Positions 9,119 through 16,965 of a stretch of DNA of 45,765 nucleotides are shown here, piece after piece. The position numbers were made by a program, and so were the translations under genes. The notes under the pieces were generated by a model. The model did no database searches and had not been told where the DNA came from. It saw only the letters and a list, made by a program, of their open reading frames with translations. Positions within the stretch are counted from its first letter, which is position 1, and each line of letters starts with the position of its first letter. The DNA lies in contig CAIRCM010000039.1 of assembly GCA_903877125.1 (NCBI GenBank), forward strand, positions 1-45,765. The letters run 5' to 3'. Source of the DNA: an uncultured Acetobacteraceae bacterium (lineage in GTDB: Bacteria > Pseudomonadota > Alphaproteobacteria > Acetobacterales > Acetobacteraceae).

Positions 9119-10014
9119 TTACCGCCGCCGCGCCCTCGCAACGCCAAGCAACCCGAGCGCCACGACCAGAACGGCCGCCGGCGCCGGCTCGGGGACGACA
9201 GATTCGATCCAGGCCTGGTCCGCGAAGATGGACGTGTCGCCGCCATACTGGCCGTAGGAACTGTTGGCGATACAGCCGGTGGTGGCGCAGGCGATGAAAT
9301 CATGGACGCCGACGAGTTCCCAGGTGCCACCGACATCGAGCAACGATCCACCCCCGGAATCGCCGGGCGCGACCGTCACGTCCGGTGTCCCGCCGCCGAA
9401 CGTCTCTGTATACTGGTAAGCATAGGCCGAGGGGACGTCGCTATACACCCCGATATAGGTGTTCGTGCCGTAATAGAGCGTCCCGAACGTCCCGCTGGTA
9501 TAGCCGTTGCCGCCCACGCCGGTATTGCCATATCCCGTCAACGTCACGACCTGCCCCACCGCACTGGACGCGGTGTCCAGCACGTAGCCGGCGAACGCCG
9601 TCACCGGCGTCGCGAGCTTGAGCAACGCCAGATCGCCGCCGTTGGTCAGCGACCCATTCCAGGTGGGATGACCACGTAGTTGCTGGTCGTCACCGTCAGT
9701 CCGGTATTGGCGAAATTCACGCTGATGCTGCGCGCGGACAGGGTGTTCGTTCCGCCAGTGACGCAATGCGCCGCTGTCAGCACATACTGTCCGCCGGCGA
9801 GCAGGCTGCCGCTGCAACCCGCCTGGCTCCCGTCGCTCAACCCGATGGTCAGTTTCGCTTCGGCGTCCAGGAAGGCCTGCCCCGCCCCAAGCCCGGCGGT
9901 CTGGTCGGCAACAGTCTGGAACACGATCGCGTACGCCGGATCGATGCCGTACGCGGCGAACAGCGCGAATGCCGCCACGATCGCCCGCCCGCACTGTGTG
10001 AGACGCCGGAGCTT
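9119..10014 (-). pseudogene. Trypsin-like serine protease with PEP-CTERM tail, broken by a frameshift
   Basis: Two overlapping frames together make one secreted S1 protease. The upstream frame gives a signal peptide (RAIVAAFALFAAYGIDPAYA) and the catalytic His in VLTAAHCV, then stops soon after YVVIP. The downstream frame begins HPTWNGSLTNGGDLALLKL (catalytic Asp), has catalytic Ser in APGDSGGG, and ends VPEP plus a hydrophobic stretch and ARARRR, a PEP-CTERM sorting tail. The switch lies near 9667-9670. Adding one GATG unit there (CATC on the coding strand) would restore VVIHPTW. The best start is a TTG at 10014 with AGGA upstream; a TTG at 10083 is an alternative. Either a recent pseudogene, a slippage variant, or a sequencing error. 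Confidence 0.8.
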
Positions 10015-10162
10015 CAACCCAAAAATCCTAAAAAAAACACACCTTCTGTATCGTTCATACACCGGCCGGGGTGCGACGATCAAACAGTCGATTGGCCCCG
10101 CCGTTGCAAAAAGCGCGGGCAGCGACGATCCTGGTTCCCAAGGTTACCAGGGGGAAGCCCAT

Positions 10163-11269
10163 ATGCGGTTGCATGTCATCTTCTGCGCGCTTGTCCTCGC
10201 CTGTGCCGCGCCGGCGCTGGCGCAGGAGGTTGCGCCCGGGAACAAGATCGATCCCGCCACGTGGCCCGGCTATCAGACCGGCGATTACGTCATCAAGGAT
10301 TACAAATTCGTCAGCGGCGAGACCCTGCCCGAACTCAAGTTGCACTACCGCACGATCGGCACGCCACGGAAAAACGCCAAGGGCGAGATCGTCAACGCGA
10401 TCCTGCTGCTGCAAGGCAATACCGGCACCGGCGACAACTGGTTCCGTCCGACCCTGGCCAACGAGCTGTTCAAGCCCGGCCAGCCACTCGACGCCGCGAA
10501 GTATTACATCGTCATGCCCGATGCGCTGGGCCGGGGCGGATCGTCGAAACCGTCCGATGGGCTGAAGGGCAATTTCCCCCACTACCGCTACCATGACATG
10601 GTCGACGTCACCCACCGGCTGGTGACCGAGGGGCTGAAGGTCACGCATTTGCGGCTTGTGATCGGCAGTTCGCTGGGTTGCATGCAGCAGTTCCTGTGGG
10701 CGGAATGGTATCCCGACCTGATGGACGGGACCGTTGGCATGTCGTGCCAGCCCATCGAGATCAGCGGGCGCAACTACATGCTGCGCCACGGCCTCGCCGA
10801 GGCCATTCGCCACGACCCCGCCTGGAACAACGGCAACTACGAAACCAGCCCGACGCTCTATAAATACACCGCCGCCGGCAACGATCTGACCGACAGCCCG
10901 GTCCGCATCCAGGAGCAAGCGCCGACCGCCGCCGCGGCCAAGGCCCTGTACGACCAGCGACTCGCCGCGATGCTGAAAGCGGGCGACGCCAACAACACGC
11001 TGTATGAAACCGAATCGATCTACGACTACAGCCCTGAAGCCGACCTGCCCAAGATCAAGGCGCATGTGCTGCTGATCAACAACGAAGAGGATTTCGCCGA
11101 CCCGCCCACGCTGCGCACCGTCGAACGGGCGTTCAGGAAGATCGCCCACGGTACCTATGTCCTGACCCCCTACGGCAAGGACACTCATGGCCATTTCTCG
11201 CACTACTACGCGTCGCTGTGGAAACAGTATCTGGTGAAATTCATGGCCGGCCTGCCGCCGGTGAAATGA
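10163..11269 (+). CDS. Exported alpha/beta hydrolase, MetX (homoserine acetyltransferase)-like
   Basis: 368 residues from ATG 10163, which has AGGGGGAAG just upstream; the frame is open further upstream but over the divergent protease gene. A signal peptide (RLHVIFCALVLACAAPALAQ) makes it periplasmic, unlike true MetX. The fold is MetX-like: LLLQGNTGTGDNWF (oxyanion region), nucleophile Ser170 in VIGSSLGCMQ, acid Asp in NNEEDFADP and His in DTHGHFSH. The family transfers acyl groups or hydrolyses esters, and an export signal argues for a hydrolase. It is seven bases upstream of the HMG-CoA-lyase-like gene and opens the operon 10163-13323. Confidence 0.88.
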   Translation: MRLHVIFCALVLACAAPALAQEVAPGNKIDPATWPGYQTGDYVIKDYKFVSGETLPELKLHYRTIGTPRKNAKGEIVNAILLLQGNTGTGDNWFRPTLANELFKPGQPLDAAKYYIVMPDALGRGGSSKPSDGLKGNFPHYRYHDMVDVTHRLVTEGLKVTHLRLVIGSSLGCMQQFLWAEWYPDLMDGTVGMSCQPIEISGRNYMLRHGLAEAIRHDPAWNNGNYETSPTLYKYTAAGNDLTDSPVRIQEQAPTAAAAKALYDQRLAAMLKAGDANNTLYETESIYDYSPEADLPKIKAHVLLINNEEDFADPPTLRTVERAFRKIAHGTYVLTPYGKDTHGHFSHYYASLWKQYLVKFMAGLPPVK

Positions 11270-11276
11270 GGAAACG

Positions 11277-12221
11277 ATGACCGATCTGCCCAAACGAATA
11301 ACCATCCACGAGGAAGGCCCGCGCGAAGGCTTCCAGATCGAAGCCGGACCGATCGCCACCGCCGACAAGGTCCGCTTCTGCGAAGCGCTCGCCGAAACCG
11401 GCCTGCATGAGGTCCAGTGCGTCTCCTTCGTCGATGCCCGCCGCGTCCCCGGCATGGCCGACGCGATGGAGGTCGCCGCCGCGATCCGTCAGCGCCCCGG
11501 CGTGCACTACACCGGCATCGCGCTCAACCTGCGCGGCTACAAACGGGCAGTGGAAACCCCGCTGCACATCACCGGCGGTTTGCAAATGAGCGCGTCCAAC
11601 ACGTTCTCCATGCAGAACACCAACAAGAACAACGAACAGACCTTGCACGAGCAACGCCGGCAGATGGCCTTCTTCCGGGAGAAAAACATCCCGGTGGACT
11701 CCGCCATCGTCATGACCGCCTTCGGCTGCAACTACGAAGGGGCGATCGCACCGGAAACCGTGCGGGACTGCGTCGGCTCGTTGCTCGCAATCGCCGACGA
11801 ATTCGGGGTGACGCTCGAGCGCGTTCGGCTGGCCGATACCGTCGGCTGGGGTTCCCCGTTGCAGGTCCAACGCGTCGTCGGCACCGTCCGCGACAAATGG
11901 CCCGATCTGCATCTGTCGCTGCACCTGCACGACACCCGCGGCACCGGCCTCGCCAACGCCCTGATGGCCCTGCAGATGGGTATCGACGATTTCGACAGTT
12001 CCTGCGCCGGTCTCGGCGGTTGCCCCTTCGCTGGTCACAAGGGCGCGGCGGGCAATATCTGTACGGAGGATCTCGTGTTCATGGCACATGAAATGGGCAT
12101 CGAAACAGGCATCGACCTCGACGCGCTGATTGAATGCGCCCGCCTCGCCGAAACCATCGTCGGCCACCAACTGCCCGGCAAGATCATGCACGGTGGCAGC
12201 CTGTCGAGGTACCGGGCATGA
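11277..12221 (+). CDS. Hydroxymethylglutaryl-CoA lyase-like protein (HMGL family)
   Basis: 314 residues, TIM-barrel HMGL-like lyase that cleaves a 3-hydroxy-acyl-CoA to acetyl-CoA plus a keto product. Metal-binding and catalytic motifs are HEEGPREGFQ near the start, HLHDTRGTGLAN (metal His pair) and the glycine loop GLGGCPFAGHKGAAGN carrying the catalytic Cys. The usual RDG aspartate is Glu (REG), and the Cys loop has two extra residues (GHK), so the substrate may not be HMG-CoA itself. The start follows AGGAAACG. The stop overlaps the enoyl-CoA hydratase start (ATGA), consistent with a short acyl-CoA catabolic operon. Confidence 0.87.
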   Translation: MTDLPKRITIHEEGPREGFQIEAGPIATADKVRFCEALAETGLHEVQCVSFVDARRVPGMADAMEVAAAIRQRPGVHYTGIALNLRGYKRAVETPLHITGGLQMSASNTFSMQNTNKNNEQTLHEQRRQMAFFREKNIPVDSAIVMTAFGCNYEGAIAPETVRDCVGSLLAIADEFGVTLERVRLADTVGWGSPLQVQRVVGTVRDKWPDLHLSLHLHDTRGTGLANALMALQMGIDDFDSSCAGLGGCPFAGHKGAAGNICTEDLVFMAHEMGIETGIDLDALIECARLAETIVGHQLPGKIMHGGSLSRYRA

Positions 12222-12991
12222 CCGAGGTCATCGTCGAAAAGCGCGACGCGGTCCAATGGATCGCGATCAACCGCGAGGAACGCCGCAATGCGATGAACGC
12301 CGCGGTGATCGCCGGTATCGCCGCCGGTTTCACCGCCGCCACCAACGACCCCGATATCCGAGCGGTCGTGCTGACCGGTGTTGGTAATAAGGCTTTCTGT
12401 GCCGGCGCCGATCTGTCGGCCGGATCGGGATCGTTCAAATACGATTATTCCAAGGTCGGCCTCGATTTCGTGCAACTGATGAAACAGGCCCGTGACCTGA
12501 CCCTGCCGCTCATCGCCCGCGTCAACGGTCACGCCATGGCCGGCGGCATGGGCATGCTCGGCATGTGCGACATGGCGATCGCCACCGATACCGCGCTGTT
12601 CGGCATGCCGGAGGTGAAAATCGGCATTTTCCCGATGCAGATCATGCCCGTGCTCCAACGGCTGATCCCGCCTCGCAAGCTCTACGAAATGGCACTCACC
12701 GGCGAACCCGTTTCCGCCGCCGAGGCACTGGAAATCGGCCTGTTGAACTACGTTGTCCCGGCCGCCGAACTCGATGCCAAGGTCGACTGGCTGCTCGCCC
12801 GGCTGCTCGACAAGTCGCCCACCGCAATTCGGCGCGGCAAATACGCGATGCGCACCACGGAACAACTGACCTTCGACCAGGCCGGCGTGTTCATGGAGGG
12901 GCAGATCGGCACCCTCGCGCTGACCGAGGACGCGGCCGAGGGACGGCAGGCCTTCATCGAGAAGCGCAAGCCCGTCTGGACCGGCCGATGA
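12218..12991 (+). CDS. Enoyl-CoA hydratase/isomerase family protein
   Basis: 257 residues of the crotonase fold. Oxyanion-hole segments are KAFCAGADLS (58-67) and NGHAMAGGMGM (103-113). One catalytic glutamate is in FGMPEVKIGIFP (Glu132). The usual first catalytic Glu of hydratases falls in the Gly/Met-rich 109-115 region, where only Gly and Met are seen, so isomerase or another crotonase reaction is as likely as hydration. Start ATG overlaps the upstream stop and its own stop overlaps the cupin start (ATGA twice), showing tight coupling of all three genes. Confidence 0.88.
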   Translation: MTEVIVEKRDAVQWIAINREERRNAMNAAVIAGIAAGFTAATNDPDIRAVVLTGVGNKAFCAGADLSAGSGSFKYDYSKVGLDFVQLMKQARDLTLPLIARVNGHAMAGGMGMLGMCDMAIATDTALFGMPEVKIGIFPMQIMPVLQRLIPPRKLYEMALTGEPVSAAEALEIGLLNYVVPAAELDAKVDWLLARLLDKSPTAIRRGKYAMRTTEQLTFDQAGVFMEGQIGTLALTEDAAEGRQAFIEKRKPVWTGR

Positions 12992-13323
12992 CCGACAGCC
13001 CCTATCTGTTCCGCGCGGCCGACCATCCGCTGGTCGCCGCGAACGATCGTCTGAAGGTGCGGGAGGCACAGTCGCCCTTCGGCATCGCGCTGCGATACCA
13101 GGAACGCGCGCCCGACCCGTCGCCCCCGGCCGAACCGCATTGGTGCGAAACCGGCCATTCGATCTTCATCCTCTCGGGCCGGATCGAGTACCGCTTCGAC
13201 GACCACACCGTCGAGGCTGGGCCCGGCGACATGCTTCACATTCCCGCCGGCCGTGCCCACCGGCACATCCCCCGCGTCATCGGTTCGGAAACCGTGCGCT
13301 ACGTTCTGACCGAGTTCGAATAA
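12988..13323 (+). CDS. Small cupin-domain protein
   Basis: 111 residues, a single cupin barrel. Motif 1 region is HWCETGHSIFILSGRIEYRF and motif 2 is GPGDMLHIPAGRAHRHIP, giving possible metal ligands in His51, Glu54 and the later histidines. The start ATG overlaps the hydratase stop by four bases. Small cupins coupled to acyl-CoA operons act either as dioxygenases/isomerases or as ligand sensors; nothing here decides between these. No DNA-binding domain is present. Confidence 0.8.
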   Translation: MTDSPYLFRAADHPLVAANDRLKVREAQSPFGIALRYQERAPDPSPPAEPHWCETGHSIFILSGRIEYRFDDHTVEAGPGDMLHIPAGRAHRHIPRVIGSETVRYVLTEFE

Positions 13324-13334
13324 AGCGTGCGGCG

Positions 13335-13350
13335 TTAACGTTTCCTTAAC
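13335..13350 (+). promoter_or_regulatory. CtrA box (TTAA-N7-TTAAC)
   Basis: TTAA CGTTTCC TTAAC matches the full consensus for the alphaproteobacterial cell-cycle regulator CtrA, with the exact seven-base spacer. It sits 35-50 bases before the ATG of the following methyltransferase gene, where it could overlap the promoter and activate or repress it. In GC-rich DNA such an AT-rich exact match is unlikely by chance, but no binding data exist. Confidence 0.55.
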
Positions 13351-13384
13351 CAACTCCAGGCAATATGGGGACAGGAGACCCCCC

Positions 13385-14299
13385 ATGCTGACCCCCGCGA
13401 TGCGAAACTGGTTCGGGCGCTCATCCCGTTCCACCGTCACGATGCTGCTGGAACCGACGCTGGACCTCAAGCGGGAGACCGCGCCCGAACCGGAACTGCC
13501 ACAGCCGGCGAAGCTGCCGGATACGCTCTGGAACAAGGACCGGTTGGCTGTGACCGATCAGCTTTGGGGATCTGGCTATATCATCCCCGGTGGCGAGATC
13601 GAGCTTCTGCGCCTCGCCAAACCCTTGGGCCTGTCAGCGGCGGCGAGCCTGCTGCTGCTGGGCGTCGGCGCGGGCGGGGCGGCGTGCAGCCTGGTCACCG
13701 CGCTGGGTGTCTGGGTCAACGGGTTTGACGCCGATCCCGATCTGGTGGCAGCGGCGTCCGACCATGTGATCCGAACCAACATGGGCAAGCGTGCTCGGAT
13801 CGACCGCTGGAACCCCGCCGATCCCAGCTTCGCGCGGCACTATTACCATCATGCGCTGGCGCTGGAGCCGATCCTCGGCCAACTGCCGGAAACGGTGCTG
13901 AGCGCGATTTCGGGCGCCCTGAAACCGGGCGGTCAGCTCATGATGACCGAGCTGGTGGCGGATGTGGCACTGCACCCGGACGACCCGCTGGTCGCGCAAT
14001 GGGCGAGGCTGGAACGGCGGGACCCGAGGGCGCTGCCGACGGAGATCGCGATCACCCGCGTCATGGGCCGGCAAGGCTATGATGTCCGTATCGTCGAGGA
14101 CCTGTCGCAGCGGTTCATGCACCAGGGGATCATGGGCTGGCGCCGTCTGGTGCGCGCGCTGCAGGAAGGCAAACCATCGCGCCACCAGGCGAAACTGATC
14201 GTGCGGGAGGCCGAGGTCTGGCTGGTTCGTCTGCGTCTGTTCCGGGAGGGGCGGCTGCGGCTGGTGCGATGGCACGCGATCGGGAACGGGCTGGGGTGA
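13385..14299 (+). CDS. Class I SAM-dependent methyltransferase-like protein
   Basis: 304 residues. The Rossmann SAM site reads SLLLLGVGAGGAACSL (motif I), followed by an acidic turn GFDADPDLVAAA; the post-fold segment ALKPGGQLMMTELV is the usual strand 5 loop. The N-terminal 60 residues (Pro/Glu-rich, then LWGSGYIIPGGEIELLRLAKPL) and the C-terminal basic helices (about 230-304) are extra to the core fold. The substrate is unknown. The start has ACAGGAG upstream. The gene stands alone between the cupin operon and the convergent rnhA gene and is preceded by a CtrA box, so a role linked to cell-cycle or motility output is possible but unproven. Confidence 0.75.
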   Translation: MLTPAMRNWFGRSSRSTVTMLLEPTLDLKRETAPEPELPQPAKLPDTLWNKDRLAVTDQLWGSGYIIPGGEIELLRLAKPLGLSAAASLLLLGVGAGGAACSLVTALGVWVNGFDADPDLVAAASDHVIRTNMGKRARIDRWNPADPSFARHYYHHALALEPILGQLPETVLSAISGALKPGGQLMMTELVADVALHPDDPLVAQWARLERRDPRALPTEIAITRVMGRQGYDVRIVEDLSQRFMHQGIMGWRRLVRALQEGKPSRHQAKLIVREAEVWLVRLRLFREGRLRLVRWHAIGNGLG

Positions 14300-14302
14300 C
14301 GC

Positions 14303-14767
14303 TCAGGCCTTCCGTGCTCGCGCCGCCAACGCAGCCTCCCGCGCGGCCGTCGCCAATTCGTCGGCCCGCTCGTTCAGTGCGATTCCGACATGCGAGCGGA
14401 CCCATTTCCATTCGATCTCGTGGGGTTTTGCCGCGTCCAGAATCCGCCGCCAGAGATCCATGTTCTTGACCGGATCGCCGGACGCGCTGCGCCAGTTCTT
14501 CCGCACCCAGCCGGTCATCCAGCGGGTGATGCCGTTCTTGAGGTATTCGCTGTCGGTGTGCAGCCGCACCTTGCAGGGACGCTTGAGGGTTTCCAGCGCC
14601 TCGGCCGCCGCCGTCAGTTCCATGCGGTTGTTGGTCGTCTCCAGCTCGGCGCCCGACAGCTCCTTCCGCACATCCTTGAAGCACAGGATCGCGCCCCACC
14701 CGCCAGCGCCCGGATTGGGCTTGCAGCCGCCGTCGGTCCAGATTTCGACCACGTTGTCGTCGGTCAT
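14303..14767 (-). CDS. rnhA: Ribonuclease HI
   Basis: 154 residues. Cleaves RNA in RNA-DNA hybrids (primer and R-loop removal). Catalytic acids are Asp12 (WTDGGCKPNPG), Glu50 (NNRMELTA), Asp72 (HTDSEYL) and Asp136 (NERADELA), with His126 in the flexible loop. Length and the basic protrusion (WRSASGDPVKNMDLW) are standard. The start MTDDNVVEIW overlaps the stop of the upstream AhpD-like gene (ATGA), so a longer in-frame start is rejected. Confidence 0.96.
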   Translation of the reverse strand: MTDDNVVEIWTDGGCKPNPGAGGWGAILCFKDVRKELSGAELETTNNRMELTAAAEALETLKRPCKVRLHTDSEYLKNGITRWMTGWVRKNWRSASGDPVKNMDLWRRILDAAKPHEIEWKWVRSHVGIALNERADELATAAREAALAARARKA

Positions 14768-15291
14768 GATTCGATTTCGATCCCCAGGGCGTCGTTGAAT
14801 TTGTTGAAGAAGCCGCACAGCGTCAGGCGCAGGGTCAGCTCCACGATCTGGGCTTCGGTGAAATGCTCGCGCAGCCGATCGAACATCGCGTCGCGCAGCC
14901 GGTGCGGATCGGTCCAGGTGGCGATGGTGTATTCCACCACCAGTTTATCGACCTCGGTCAGTTCGGGGTGGTTTCGGTATTCCATGACCGCGTCGATGCC
15001 GTCGGGGGAGATGCCCTCGACCGCGAGGAACGGCTTGTGATGCGCGACGCAGTAGTCGCACTCGTTCAGCCGGGATACCACGACGATGGCCAGTTCCAGA
15101 TACCGCTTTGGCAGCGTCGCGGCATCCCGCAGTTCCATCAACATGGACATGAGGTGGCGCAACGCCGCGGGCACGTGTGCGAACACCGCGGCTTGGTTGG
15201 CAAAGGGGCCATAGGAACCGGCGAAGCGGTCATAGATGGCGGCGAGGTCGGCGGGGAGTTCCGACGACGGAATGGAGCGGACGCGAGCCAT
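14764..15291 (-). CDS. Carboxymuconolactone decarboxylase/AhpD-like peroxidase-related protein
   Basis: 175 residues, all-helical AhpD-like fold. The redox motif is NECDYCVAHH, Cys78-x-x-Cys81 with His84/85, typical of peroxidase-related alkylhydroperoxidase proteins. The C-terminal part (LREHFTEAQIVELTLRLTLCGFFNKFNDALG) is the second helical hairpin of the family. It probably acts as a thiol-dependent peroxide reductase, though the reductant is unknown. It overlaps rnhA by four bases and follows the restriction-enzyme gene region on the same strand. Confidence 0.88.
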   Translation of the reverse strand: MARVRSIPSSELPADLAAIYDRFAGSYGPFANQAAVFAHVPAALRHLMSMLMELRDAATLPKRYLELAIVVVSRLNECDYCVAHHKPFLAVEGISPDGIDAVMEYRNHPELTEVDKLVVEYTIATWTDPHRLRDAMFDRLREHFTEAQIVELTLRLTLCGFFNKFNDALGIEIES

Positions 15292-15299
15292 GCAGGTCC

Positions 15300-15911
15300 T
15301 TAAGGTGCCAAGCCGATGAGCACGAGCGGAACGGCGGGGACACCGCGTCCCTCGCGGATCAGATTATAAAGCTCGGCCTCGTAATAGGCGACGCCGGAAG
15401 ACATCTGAGCCTGGAGCTCTTTCATCGGCAGAATCTCGATCCCAACATCGATGACGTCACCGACGTAAAATGCCATGTGCTTGACGAAGAGATCGTAGGC
15501 TACGAAGGCATACTTGCCAAATTGCACTTCGACGGCGGCGCGTTCTTTGACGAAATCGGTTTGGTTGTGGGACTGGATCGGCGCCAATCCGGCGGCCTCG
15601 ATCTCGGTCTTTTGCGCGGCGGCTGGCATGTGCATGGTCTTGCGGATCAGCCTTGCGTCCGACGTCACCCAGTAGCCGGTTCGCCGTTCGTTCCAGTCAT
15701 GGGCCCGAAAGCCGGCCTTCATCGCCTCGTTCAAGGCGATGGGGGAATATAGAACCTTCCCCTGGGTTCTGATTTCTCTTGATACCTTGGTCCGGCAGGC
15801 CTCGGCGTCCACTTCGGCGATCACTGTCTCGATCTCGGACCATAGTGCGGCCTTGTGAACCTTCAAATACTCCCAACCGTTGAGATGAGAGTATTGCGCG
15901 GCGATTCTCAC
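15300..15911 (-). CDS. Type II restriction endonuclease, BglII/BstYI family
   Basis: 203 residues. The family signature is clear: N-terminal AAQYSHLNGWEYLKVHK and active-site segment TDFVKERAAVEVQFGKY, which supplies Asp119, Glu128 and Gln130. The Asp-9-Glu-2-Gln spacing is that of BglII-type enzymes, which use Gln where most PD-(D/E)XK enzymes use Lys. BglII cuts AGATCT and BstYI cuts RGATCY; which of these applies here cannot be read directly, but the short length is nearer to BstYI. The GTG start overlaps the methyltransferase stop (GTGA), so the nuclease is translated after its protective partner. Confidence 0.9.
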   Translation of the reverse strand: MRIAAQYSHLNGWEYLKVHKAALWSEIETVIAEVDAEACRTKVSREIRTQGKVLYSPIALNEAMKAGFRAHDWNERRTGYWVTSDARLIRKTMHMPAAAQKTEIEAAGLAPIQSHNQTDFVKERAAVEVQFGKYAFVAYDLFVKHMAFYVGDVIDVGIEILPMKELQAQMSSGVAYYEAELYNLIREGRGVPAVPLVLIGLAP

Positions 15912-16879
15912 CGGTGGCCGCCGTACGGCTTACCTGGATCGTAGACAGGGCGGTCCATTGGCCTTGTTTGGAGCGCACCGGCTTGCAACTGCCGGACCCG
16001 ATCCCACGCGATATCGACATAGTTCTGCACAACATCGCAACCATAGCCTTTGCGCGCATGTTTCAGAGCGGCCACGACGCTGGATCCCACGCCCATGTAG
16101 GGGTCGAAGACCGAATCTCCCGGTTCGGTCAGCGACAGTACCAGCCGTTCTACCAACTCGACCGGGAACTGACAGGGATGATCGGTCTTTTCGATGTGGT
16201 TGGATTTGACGTTCGGAAAAATCCAAACGTCGCCCGGATTTTTACCTAATGGATTGCACGATAGTTGCCCTGCTTTCGGCCCTTTGAAATATTTTTTTTC
16301 CGGATATTTGGATGGCACCCGGATGGGGTCCAGATTGAACGTGTAGTCGTCGCTTTTTGTCAGCCACAGAATGGTCTCATAGCGTCCGGACAAACGTTTG
16401 CTGCAATGCAGCCCATGTTCGAAATGCCACACGATACGGTTGCGTAGTTTCAGGCCAAGTTCCCGGAACACTGGATACAGCACCATGTCCAACGGGAATA
16501 TCTCGCCCTTTTGCACGTGGTTGCCCACTTGCCAGCACAACGATCCCGTCGGCGACATGACCCGTACGCATTCAGCGATCACGTCGGCCTGCGCTTTGAC
16601 GTAGGCGGCCAAGGGAGAACGGGCCTCATAGGCCTTGCCAATGTTGTAGGGCGGGGAGGTAACGATCAGTTTCATGCTGTCCGACGCCATATCCCGCATG
16701 AAGGTCAGGTTATCCTGGCAGGACATGACGACATGATCGTCGACCGTCGCGACGGATTCCGGCCTCGGAAACGCCAGATCTGCTTGTGCGTCGCCCGAAC
16801 GGCGCCGCGAAATCGAAGCACGGCGAGAGGGGTGCGGTTGGGACTGAGCGAGGGCGTGAGACACGCGAAATCCTTGCAA
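15908..16879 (-). CDS. DNA methyltransferase of the BglII/BstYI-type system (beta class)
   Basis: About 320 residues. Motif IV TSPPYN (74-79) precedes the SAM motif FDPYMGVGSS (258-267), the order of beta-class N4-cytosine/N6-adenine enzymes. An N4-mC product fits the SPPY form and the linked BglII-type nuclease. A target-recognition region lies between (about 150-230, basic and aromatic). The frame opens at a TTG (16879); a GTG five codons in and an ATG at Met52 (MSCQDNLTF) are alternatives, and the N-terminal 40 residues look weakly conserved. It is directly upstream of and overlaps the nuclease gene. AT content is higher than in neighbours, a sign of transfer. Confidence 0.9.
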   Translation of the reverse strand: MQGFRVSHALAQSQPHPSRRASISRRRSGDAQADLAFPRPESVATVDDHVVMSCQDNLTFMRDMASDSMKLIVTSPPYNIGKAYEARSPLAAYVKAQADVIAECVRVMSPTGSLCWQVGNHVQKGEIFPLDMVLYPVFRELGLKLRNRIVWHFEHGLHCSKRLSGRYETILWLTKSDDYTFNLDPIRVPSKYPEKKYFKGPKAGQLSCNPLGKNPGDVWIFPNVKSNHIEKTDHPCQFPVELVERLVLSLTEPGDSVFDPYMGVGSSVVAALKHARKGYGCDVVQNYVDIAWDRVRQLQAGALQTRPMDRPVYDPGKPYGGHR

Positions 16880-16965
16880 TGCTACCGTATGTTAACGCGA
16901 CGCGGATGAAAATCTATCTTTGTTCTCATCCGATTGCCAGCCCCGACGCCGGATTCGCCGACAAC

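Noticed and set aside
7552-9351. 599-codon minus-strand open frame across the amidase gene
   Set aside because: Gly-rich antisense frame caused by high GC; the plus strand carries the full amidase triad.
10055-11455. 466-codon minus-strand open frame across the MetX-like hydrolase gene
   Set aside because: Antisense shadow; the hydrolase has a signal peptide and triad motifs.
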